This document shows positions 9,670-18,999 of a stretch of DNA of 64,000 nt, one piece after another. The position numbers and the translations under genes were made by a program. The notes under the pieces were generated by a model. The model had not been told where the DNA came from and ran no database searches. It worked only from the letters and a program-made list of their open reading frames with translations. This DNA is from Bisporella sp. PMI_857. Its lineage: Eukaryota; Ascomycota; Leotiomycetes; Helotiales; Helotiaceae. The number at the start of each line of letters is the position of its first letter. The first letter of the stretch is position 1. The stretch is from NCBI GenBank assembly GCA_021307315.1, contig JAJSPD010000004.1:372001-436000 (forward strand). The letters are read 5' to 3'.

Positions 9670-12600
9670 ATGGATGGCGACTGGGATGAAGTAAGTTTTG
9701 TCACTTTTCTGTTACATCTGCCTGTCAGCGACCCTCCAGGAAGATCTCAAGCCAAGCATGATATCGTAGCCTTGTCTCTGAATATTGAGAAGCTTGGGAC
9801 TGCAGTTTAGATCAAATAGTATCTATTGAAAACAGAACCCTCAAAGACAAATCAACCTTCAAAACTGTGCTCGGCCTGCTGCTCTTGAAATTAAATAGGG
9901 GGCCCATGGGATGCAAGGTGTTCGAAGGTCTGCAGGATTAGAGAGAGGGACGGGCTGGCTATTGGAGCACGATAGCTTGCTTTGCGACGACGCATTTGAG
10001 CACACTGCTAATTATACTATTACAGGTCTCACGACTTCTGCTTCCTCCCCGCCAAATGGGTACCATTCACCAATAGAAGCATTGGCCTTCGATACGCATC
10101 AGGAGCTACTGTGGTTAGGGAATAAGCATGGGCGCGTGTCCAGTTTCTACAATGCAGACCTTCAACCATACACTTCGTTCATGGCTGGTGATTTACCAGT
10201 CCGTCAGCTCTTGTTTCATGACAAAGGTGTCATCGCAGTTACACCGACCAGCATACACATGGCGATGCGCCGCGGCCCTCCTTTGTGGCATCTCACAAAT
10301 AGCGATATGAAGAACCTACAATGCATGAGCTATACGTCAAGAGGGCAGTCAGAGATTTTAGTTGCAGGTGGGCAGAATGTTATGTTTGTGATTGACGTTG
10401 AAAAGGGCACAATACTTCGGCAGGTCTCTACGATAGATCAATATACTCTTATGAAAAGAAGTCGGTATATATGTGCTGCTACAACAACGGGAGTAGTCAA
10501 CATTCTAGACGCCACTACGTTCAGTGTTATAAAGGCCTGGACTGCACATTCTGCAGCCATTCACGATATGGATGCCCAGCACGACTTCATCGTCACTTGT
10601 GGATTCTCTCGACGCCAACAACACAACAATGGATATATGTACGACCTATTTGTAAACGTCTTCAATCTGAAAACATTGGAATCGTTCAGCCCAATTCCAT
10701 TTCCAGCTGGCGCTGCATTTGTACGCATGCACCCAAAGATGTCTTCAACAACCATAGTTGCATCGCAGATCGGCCAGATGCATGTTGTTGATTTGATGAA
10801 TGTGAATACAACTAGCATAATGAAACAGGCAAACATCGTGAACTCCCTCAAAGGACTCGACATTGCTCCCTCTGGAGAAGCTATCATTCTGTCAGACTCG
10901 GACTGCCAAGCACACCTTTGGGGAAATCATTCCAAGTTACAATTTACGGATCATAGTCTACCTATAGAATTTGCTGACCCAGAGGAACACGGTCCACCAC
11001 TTGACTGGGGTGTAGAGACGTGAGCTTCTATATACTCCCACGAACATTTCAATGCTAATTAAAATAATGTCAGGCCTCTAAACACTATTGGCCTACCATA
11101 CTACCGTCAAACACTCCTCTCTGCTTGGCCAAACCATCTAATATCCGAGATTGGTGCACCTCCTCCAAGCATCGAGCCCAATTTTTTGTCGGTTTTGAAG
11201 CCCACAGGACAATATACCTATACCCAAAACACAAGAAATACCAGGAGAAATCAAGTTGAAAATACTAGAATCATTGCGAAAGCTTCGGCCGGTATCAATG
11301 CACCAATGTTTTTGAGCGACAAGGAAAATGCCAAAATGAAGCAGTCTGCTAGAGATGCCTCCCGAGCTAGCGAATCAGCTGATGTCGCCGAGACAGACCC
11401 ATCTGGCCGCAAAGCAGGCGTTCCCGACATGTATGGCAATGTCGAAATTAAATACGGCAAGTTTGGCGTTGATGATTTTGACTTTGGGTAAGTTTTCTGC
11501 ACTTTCAGCCACCGGATTGATCTGACTTGCAATTAGGTACTTTAACGGGACTAATTATTCAGGACTTGAAACCCACATTTCTAATGCTTACGCCAATTCC
11601 TTGTTGCAGATTATGAGATTCACACCTTTGATCCGTAACCTTGCTTTGCATCATACAGCAACGTCGTGTATAAATGATATGTGCTTGTTATGTGAACTAG
11701 GGTTTCTGGTTGATATGCTAGAAAAGGCTGGAGGCTCCCCTTGTCAAGCCACAAATATGCTGAAAACTTTCAGCTGTCAGGCTCAAGGTAAAGAAAATGC
11801 CAATTCCATAATTTAAAAAGGTTAACACTGGGTTAGCCGGACCCCTAGGCTTACTTGAAGAGGATTCATCTGGGAATTCTCTGTCAAATATGCTTCAAGG
11901 ATTAAATCGTTTTCTCTTGGACCGATTCTCCATGGACTACAAAAGTGTGCCACCACCTACGCCTATCACTTTTGATGGCACAAATATAACTTTCGATAAT
12001 GTGAGTCACGTTCTGAGACGTGTGTTTATGGTCACTAACAGTCCAAGATATTTGCTACTCAAGCAACTACTGCTATCCGATGTGAGCATTGCCGAAGTGA
12101 GCATACTAGATCAGGCAAGACTTTGGTAAATGAGCTTATGTATCCGCAACCCGTAAGTCGTCTAAGCCCCCGACTAAGAGCCAGATGATGACTCGAATCG
12201 TACAGAAATTAGGAGCTAGACACCCTCGGATACCAAAATTCTCTTTCTCTCAGATATTGAAGATGAGCGTGGAACGAGAGACCATGAGTCGCGGTTGGTG
12301 CAACCGGTGCCAGAAGTACCAATATCTATCAACAAAGAAAGCTGTGCATAGCGCTCCAGCAGCCTTAATGCTCAATGCAGCTGCAAATTCTCCGGAAGCG
12401 AAACATTTCTGGGCGATACCCGGATGGTTGCCAGCAGAAATCGGTATCATAATTGAACATGATCAATTTTTCTGCTATGAGGGTGAAGACTTAAAGCTTC
12501 ACCTAAGCAGAGGCATTCACAAAGTTGCCGTTTACTCGTTGATTGGATTTGTTGCCGACATTGACAATGGTCAACATCAAAAGTCTCATTTAGTCTCATT

Positions 12601-13786
12601 AGTCAATGGTAAGTAGTAGCCCATTTGTCTCAATTTTTATTACGCTGACATCAATAGTGTCACACGTACAACCAGTGGCGCCAGCAGAGAGTCAATGGCA
12701 CCTTTTCAACGACTTCCTAGTGAGGCCGGTCACTCCTCAGAATGCCTTGACATTTAACACATCTTGGAAAGTCCCATCAGTAATTACATACCAGCTTAAA
12801 GCTGCATGTAATCGTATTGATGATGCGTGGAAGCAAGCCATGGATTGCTCTCTTTTGTATCGAGACACAAGGTATGAGCCCCTACCTAAACAAATTTCCA
12901 ACTCTAACATAGCTCTAGCGCTGTACCAGGTGAACGGACGTATCGTCCACTAGCATTGTCAGAAGCTCCTGGGGAGGGAACAGTCGTCGCCCTAGACACG
13001 GAGTTCGTTTCTATCCGGCAAGCAGAGATTCAAATCACTTCAGAGGGAGAAAGTGAAACAATTAGGCCAACTGTCTACGCTCTGGCTCGTGTTTCGATCT
13101 TACGAGCTTCGGGTGAAGATGAGGGCATGCCTTTCATTGATGACTATATTATGGTTCGGGGAGGCATTGTCGACTATCTAACAAATTTCTCTGGTATTGT
13201 AGCCGAAGATCTCAATCCCAGGACCTCACGACACAGCCTCGTTCCTCTCAAGGTGGTCTATAAAAAACTTTGGATCCTGCTCAATAAAGGATGCCTATTC
13301 CTTGGCCATGGCCTGAGCTCGGACTTTCGGGTGGCAAATATTCACGTTCCCAAAGCACAGCGGATAGACACTGGCGAGCTTTTCTTCATCAAAGAGCACA
13401 AAAGAAAACTCAAGTTGGCCTTTGTAGCTTGGCATGTACTCAAAGAGCCCATCCAGGTTGACACACACGACAGTATTGAGGATGCAAGAACGGCGTTAAA
13501 GCTGTACCGTAAATATCAAGAGTACACAGATGCTGGTATTTGGAAGACCATGCTAAATAGCGTCTACGCAAGCGGCAAGGATAACAATTTCCAGCCGCCC
13601 ACTGCTGCGAAGAAGGATGAATTGGTGATACAGCCTTCAGGCACGCCCCCACTCCATGATGGGAGACTGGTGGATGCGTCGTCTGGACCTGTAACGCCAG
13701 TAAGGAGACCAATTGGGTTGGCGCCAGGAACAGGAGGTTCCTTTGGCACGGGTTTCACGCCAGGAAGGAATTCACCGTTCAAGTAA
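9670..13786 (+). CDS. PAN2: PAN2, catalytic subunit of the Pan2-Pan3 deadenylase
   Basis: Predicted exons are 9670-9690, 10026-11019, 11074-11487, 11537-11787, 11837-12000, 12042-12152, 12185-12608, 12658-12871 and 12919-13786. Pan2 shortens poly(A) tails in the cytoplasm with Pan3 and poly(A)-binding protein. Order of domains: a WD40 propeller ([21 protein letters not shown]-like [32 protein letters not shown]), a linker, an inactive ubiquitin-hydrolase-like domain ([28 protein letters not shown] zinc Cys pair), then the DEDD exonuclease: ALDTEF (Asp, Glu), GHGLSSDFR (Asp) and [11 protein letters not shown] (His, Asp). All catalytic residues are present. Exon 1 (MDGDWDE) joins in phase to VSRLLLPP, like the family's DE(V/L)(T/S)RI start, but the frame then breaks at the CCCC run 10047-10050. 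One more C would join it to [15 protein letters not shown] and give 1153 aa. Intron 1 would be 335 bases, long for this genome. Confidence 0.93.
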
Positions 13787-15676
13787 TGGGTGATCAGTTA
13801 TAGGGGCTGCGGTATTAGTAGTAAGGAACTTTGTAAAAAAAATAATAAAAAAATAGGCTGCGAAGCATTATGAAATACAAATCTTACAAGATATTTTTAT
13901 GTATGATATGTGGTCGAGTGTGTACCATTCATGGAAAGCTGAGCAAAATAGCAAAGCACGGCGTTCGTCATCAAACAAGTTCAAGATACAGATGCCGTTA
14001 TACTCTAAGAGAAGGATAGATGTTTCTATTCAAACTGGTATTCTGAGGTATTAAGTTGTTTAGAAGCTACTTCTAGTGTAATGAGCGCTATAAGTACAGG
14101 GGCTTGCCTATAGGATACTTCGTCTTCATCGCCTACTATCCCTCGCTTAGCTTGTAACCCCTGAACCAGAAACTTCGAAATTGTTTACCTTGGTATTTGT
14201 ACTGTGAGATTATGGAAAATATTTGCCAAAATACACATTTTACAAGATCCTCGTATTGCTGAGACCTCATTCACAGTTTTTACAATCTAGATGATCTGCG
14301 TTATATACGGAATATCACTACGACTCCTCTATCAATAACGGGTGGATATCAAAGTGACTAGAAGGCTCATGATTCTGCCTTATTACCGATCCGTAACAAT
14401 TAAATTATGATTCAATGTGCTTTAGCAATGATATGATCTATATATTCCTCTATAAAAGCAAGCCTTATTCTGCGTCTGCCCTAACTGCGACATTGTTTTT
14501 AAGCTTAGCAATATCAATGCTCAGACTTCAGACTCGAAACTTAATCGACAGCTAAGAAAACAATCAAAGATGATGTAAAGCATCTGAGACGTCCTCAATG
14601 GCAGCCGAACTCTCAGCCGTTTAAGGACCAGCAACTGATCCAGGCCCAAGAAAACACCAAATCTGTGCACGCTGACCACCACGGCACAGACGCTCCAGAG
14701 TATTAGAATATCGTGTATTTCGATCCATATCAACCATAGCTCTGTAAAATCTGCGGCATGCATGCCTGGGGAGAGACCTCAGCTGTTACGGTTTATTGAT
14801 GATTATCATCTCTCAGTATCGGGGCACTGAGTTGACAGAAAGTAATATTACGACGCTCGTACTCCCAGAGGACGCCAGATGATTGAGACATAGGTGGACA
14901 GCGTTCCGCCGGATGATCGCAATAACAAGCCACTTGCGGTGCGGAGGGAGGGGATAGTGAGCTTAGCTAAGAGGATTTGGGAATTGGAAATGGAGATAGG
15001 AGAAAAGCGGACGAGTTAAAACTCCAAGAATTAGGAATAGTTATAGCGGATATTGAAAGAAATATATTAGCAGTTCTATTCTGAGCAAACGCCCTTGAGT
15101 TAATAACTCATATTCAGCTCTATGATTTTATAACAGTGAATAGCCAGAATTCGAAGGCATGACTCAAGTAGGAGTGAGGGAATAGAAGTTGTAACTGCTG
15201 AGGATATGATGAGAGCGAACTTGTCAGATATTATAGATCTGGAAAGGTGACGCTTGTTGCATTACAATGTTGAGGAGTAATCCTGCTTAGAACACAGCCC
15301 CGGAAGTAGGACGCATCAATACGTTTCAGGATCGTTGACAGCTCTATCTGCTCTTGTGGCTGCCACTATACGCAGTCTGAGCGATTCCTGCAGCGAGATC
15401 TAGGAATAGAAATTTAGGGAGCATGGAAGGGGTACAGCACAGTATATTAGAACAATCATACATTGCACTTTCCTTATCGCAGGACACTCTTGATTCGAGA
15501 ACTATACTATTCCCAACTGGGTCTAATGAGAGTTCGATTCAGTCATGTGCTGCGTATGTCTCTCTCTTCAATTATAAAAGTGCAATGTTGCTATTCTCAC
15601 TCCCCAAAGCTTTCCCCTGAGAGACTATCACGAATTTTGAGGCCACGAGCACCATACAATATTCAGAGGGCGCAAA
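13787..15676. other. intergenic stretch, no recognisable gene
   Basis: The 1890 bases between PAN2 and the zinc-ribbon gene are mixed composition with many stops. From about 14540 to 15420 the sequence is less AT-rich and has short purine-rich open patches (for example near 14930-15060) that read like heavily decayed coding sequence. No frame runs far and I cannot name a source. No tRNA or repeat was seen. Confidence 0.45.
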
Positions 15677-16414
15677 ATGCCTTCAGAGATACAACCATAT
15701 CAGAACCACTTTTGTAATAAATGTCATAACCGTGGGTACGCAGGTTACCGCCGACCCTCTGAAGATGATGTCTATCGGCCGAAATGTTCCGAATGTGGCG
15801 AACAAATGTATCTCGATGTGACATATAACCATGTAGAACGCAGTTACGCTAATGACTATTACTATGGCGCCACATCAGCCGATATTCCGAGATGGAGAAA
15901 CGCAGTATGGTTGATTGATTCGTACGGTAGGGCCATTAAACCGGCTGAGGGAAGCAGGCCAAGTACTCCACATACAAATATTGGGGGAGGCACTAGTCCC
16001 ATAAGATCCGACACTGGAAGACCACTCACAACATATGATTCAGACGAGGCCAGACAAAATTCGATGTCGCCTGGTGCTTCAGACAGAAGTTGGATGTCCC
16101 AAGACACTCACTCCCACAACGAAGGAAGTATACCACCAGGACCTGAGTTTGACACCGGTGCTTTCCCTTCACGCATTACACACGGGTCACAGGTGCCGAA
16201 AAGCCACTGGGATAATGCCGATTTGGGTAGGTATCAGAGAAGAGGTCACGACAGTCCATTGCGCGTTTCCAGTCACGCCAGTTCGCATCCGAGGGACGAG
16301 AGGCACTCGTCAACGACTGAGTCTTATTCTGGGCACGGCTCGGTGCAGGGAGAAGGAGGACCCGCGACAAGGCAATCTAAGCTTCCAATGCCAGTTAGGA
16401 AGAACTCACCATGA
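15677..16414 (+). CDS. unnamed zinc-ribbon protein with disordered tail
   Basis: Single-exon frame of 245 aa with ATG context CAAAATGC. Residues 13-40 carry two Cys pairs, CNKC at 13-16 and CSEC around 37-40, spaced like a zinc ribbon. A Tyr-rich stretch (YANDYYYG) and an aromatic segment (IPRWRNAVWLIDSYGRAI) follow. From about residue 93 to the end it is Ser/Pro/Gly/Arg-rich and probably disordered, ending KLPMPVRKNSP. I do not recognise the family. A role in nucleic-acid or protein binding would be a guess. It is convergent with the gene at 16636, 221 bases away. It is more likely a real gene than chance because of the Cys arrangement, full-length openness and a start just downstream of a plausible leader. 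Confidence 0.65.
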   Translation: MPSEIQPYQNHFCNKCHNRGYAGYRRPSEDDVYRPKCSECGEQMYLDVTYNHVERSYANDYYYGATSADIPRWRNAVWLIDSYGRAIKPAEGSRPSTPHTNIGGGTSPIRSDTGRPLTTYDSDEARQNSMSPGASDRSWMSQDTHSHNEGSIPPGPEFDTGAFPSRITHGSQVPKSHWDNADLGRYQRRGHDSPLRVSSHASSHPRDERHSSTTESYSGHGSVQGEGGPATRQSKLPMPVRKNSP

Positions 16415-16635
16415 AAAGACTTGCACCAGAGCCTGTCATGATATTTCACTCTAGCTAGAGAAAGAGCGAGCTAATAGATTGAATCTGCTACTATGGTGGA
16501 CAGGATAACAATGGTCTTGTAGCCAAGAGACGGAATTTTATTTCAATGAAAGCAAAACGTACCGTTCCTTCATGCCACCAACATGTTATATTTGCATATG
16601 TGTAAGTTGTTTCTTATCAAGATCTCATATCTTCG

Positions 16636-17534
16636 CTATGTATTATACAGATCGTCTGAAGATTCAGTGCGCCTACCATTATCGTTGGCACAACCAAGAT
16701 GCCTGACTAAAATATCAAGAACCGTTTTCTTTCTTCCATCGATATCTTGAATACTATCTGAGTTCTCCAGCACCATTAGAGCCTCTCCGATTGCAAGCCC
16801 TAGCCTTTTCTCCTCGCTATTTAAACCTCCCATTCTCGTCCCTCTCATTAGGGCTCTTGCAATCATGAGTTCTCTCCTCTTCAGCCCTGCTTGCAGCTTT
16901 TGCTTCTCATCTTCCAGGCTCTTCAACTTATGCTCCATATCCAGGCTTTCAGTCTGCTGCTCTGGGTCTCTTCCCCGGCTTCCACCTTTGCCCCCTGAGT
17001 TTTGTCCGGCCGAAAATCCGTTACGCCGCGCCACAGCCTGAGCTTCTGCATGGCCCAAGAGAGAATTTATGATAGCAACTCTCACACGGCCATATTCGCG
17101 ATTGAACTCTCCAAACTCGGTTTCAATGTGTGCTAAGTTTCGCTCAAGAATTCCTAGATCTTCTTTGGCCAACATGTCGGAAATCTTTTGTGATTTGGTG
17201 TGCACGGTAAAAGGAAGAGGTGCAGTATACACATTGTTAATGAGGTGCAAGAACAAAGAACCGTCACTCGTTATTCTCTGGTCTTGAACGATCAAAGAAG
17301 TAAACGAGGAAAACGCTTCAGCATACCGGTATCCATTTTCCTCGCTTACCTCCTTTTCTGCCAAGAGCAGTAAATGCAGCTGTTCTCAGCCCCAGAGTCT
17401 AACAGTTACATTTCAAAGCAGAGGCGCCGTATTGAATGATGAACCTTCCACTTCCAAATTGTCAGTTCTTCTACGGGTCTGGGCTGGGCTGGTGGATACA
17501 GCCGGAGAAAAGCATTTGGCTGGATAACAAGCAT
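16636..17534 (-). CDS. unnamed coiled-coil protein
   Basis: The long frame at 17364-16636 lacks an ATG near its 5' end, so I propose two exons: 17534-17445 (MLVIQPNAFLRLYPPAQPRP...IWKWK) and 17379-16636 (LHLLLLAEKEVSEENGYRY...), 277 aa. The junction is in phase across a 65-base intron with an unusual GTTCAT donor and an AACAG acceptor. The N-terminal half is mixed hydrophobic/charged (AEAFSSFTSLIVQDQRI). Residues around 180-210 form a charged heptad-like helix (MEHKLKSLEDEKQKLQAGLK), consistent with a coiled coil. The C-terminal third is helical-looking (RLGLAIGEALMVLENSDSIQ). I recognise no family. Without the upstream exon the first ATG would cut off the N-terminal quarter. Codon-level openness makes a real gene likely, and the start is uncertain. 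Confidence 0.6.
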
Positions 17535-17544
17535 GTAAGCCTCT

Positions 17545-17589
17545 CTTCATGCTGTACATCTTCATGCTGTACATCCTCATGCTGTACAT
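17545..17589. repeat. three tandem copies of a 15-bp unit, rich in upstream ATGs
   Basis: The unit CTTCATGCTGTACAT is repeated at 17545-17559, 17560-17574 and 17575-17589, with the third copy differing by one base. On the - strand each unit holds two in-frame ATGs. The array lies 11 bases upstream of the proposed start (17534) of the coiled-coil gene, in a different frame that stays open past that start. Confidence 0.9.
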
Positions 17590-17838
17590 CGGCGAAGACC
17601 TGGAAATATAATTTTATAGTGGAGGTCACAAGGTACTTACGAGGTATGACTATCCTCACCTGTCATTTTTTTTGACATGATTGGATATGTTACGAGCAAA
17701 GCCGCCTATACAAGAAGTGTGAAAGCCTGCCTATTCTGCTCCTTTGAGTATATATACTTCGAAATTTCCTATCTCAACTAGATTATTTCTCACAATATAT
17801 CCCATAAACATATCTTAAGAGCTATAAATATCAGAACC

Positions 17839-18486
17839 ATGACATTTCCCATGAGCCGCCGCTTCTGCTCATCATCGGGCAATGGATTTTTCCATTTCCT
17901 TCTCCTCGCGCTTACTCTAACATCCCTCATCTCTACCAGCATATCCACCCCAAACAGTTACGCCGGAGTCGAACCTCTCGACAAAATGAATGAATCCAGA
18001 GATCTGCATTCTCTAGATGCAATAGCCAAACCCAACACCATCACCCAACGGCAAGGCGGCGCCGGCCTCTACTGGGGCCCCGTCACAATCGGCAACCTAA
18101 AGCTCTACCTCACCAACCCACACGTCGGATACGCAGGGCCCAAGTTCCCAAACCACGAGCACGTCAACTTCCACGTGGACAAGCGGGATCCCGGGCCGCG
18201 GGGCACGTATTCCGAGGTGGTTAACATGCACATTGTCAAGTACCAGAACGCCGTGGACGGCGGGAGCTGCGTCTACGCCTGGGACTCGGTGACCAAGAAG
18301 ACGGTCTTTGACGAATGCAGCGATGTCGAGTTCGACGAGGCGATCCGGAAATGCGTGTCCGCGATCAGGGGCTTCGTCGACACGCTGCTGAGGAACGCGG
18401 ACGTCGTGGCGTACATCGTCATCGGTGTTATTTTGATCGATATGCTGATTGCGGCTCTGGCCGGTCTGGCGGTCGTCGCTGTGTAG
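17839..18486 (+). CDS. unnamed secreted or membrane protein, GC-rich
   Basis: Single-exon 215-aa protein. Residues about 15-38 are hydrophobic after a basic stretch (RRFCSSS..FFHFLLLALTLTSLIS), so a signal peptide is likely. A polar linker with Lys/Arg (about 45-75) could be processed. The middle region is His/Asn/Gly-rich (NPHVGYAGPKFPNHEHVNFHVD, cut here as HEHVNFHVD) with two Cys. The C-terminus (about 190-215) is a hydrophobic helix (VVAYIVIGVILIDMLIAALAG) ending without a charged tail. GC content is clearly higher than in both flanks, and third positions are mostly G or C after about 18050. I do not recognise the family. Effector-like or cell-surface roles are possible but unsupported. 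Composition could reflect strong codon selection or transfer. Confidence 0.7.
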   Translation: MTFPMSRRFCSSSGNGFFHFLLLALTLTSLISTSISTPNSYAGVEPLDKMNESRDLHSLDAIAKPNTITQRQGGAGLYWGPVTIGNLKLYLTNPHVGYAGPKFPNHEHVNFHVDKRDPGPRGTYSEVVNMHIVKYQNAVDGGSCVYAWDSVTKKTVFDECSDVEFDEAIRKCVSAIRGFVDTLLRNADVVAYIVIGVILIDMLIAALAGLAVVAV

Positions 18487-18999
18487 GGTGTTGTTTATGG
18501 GCGGACCAAAACCGCGAAGAATTGTGATCAAATATGGAGAGCTCTAGGACAAAGGAGAACTCGTGTGTCTCATATTTTGCATGAAACGCCTAGATCTTCA
18601 TGCGACTGTGGGCTATCGCCAATCACATTTCTTGAGAGACATTAATGACTTAGGTTTAGTTAATCCAAACTCACTTGAAAGAGTTAACCCTCTGTTTAGG
18701 CAAGCAGCGCACTCCTGGACAGAACCAAAAAAAAAAGAGGTCTCGAAGCACATGACTGAAACGTTGTATCTAGAGTTTGAGCGGATGATTGGATTGTTAA
18801 CATGGTCATTGGCAGGCGCCAATGTATAGCCAAGAACTAATGCACAAGTGAATTTTTAGCCCAGCGAGTTTCATCTCGTCTGCTACCTTTTTTTTTGATA
18901 CACAAAAACCTATCGCCAATGCATAAGGCACCGATTTCTCCTTTCGCAACGCTCTAATGCACAAATTTAAATGAGAGCGCTAGGTTATAGAGTAGATAT
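18487..18999. other. intergenic, no gene accepted
   Basis: The 513 bases between two convergent genes contain one 88-codon frame (18563-18829) starting with ATG but without any recognisable feature, plus two homopolymer runs (A at about 18727, T at about 18890). Treated as non-coding. Confidence 0.5.

Noticed and set aside
18563..18829. 88-codon frame between the secreted protein and SCP160
   Set aside because: No domain, signal or splice context; composition like the surrounding spacer.
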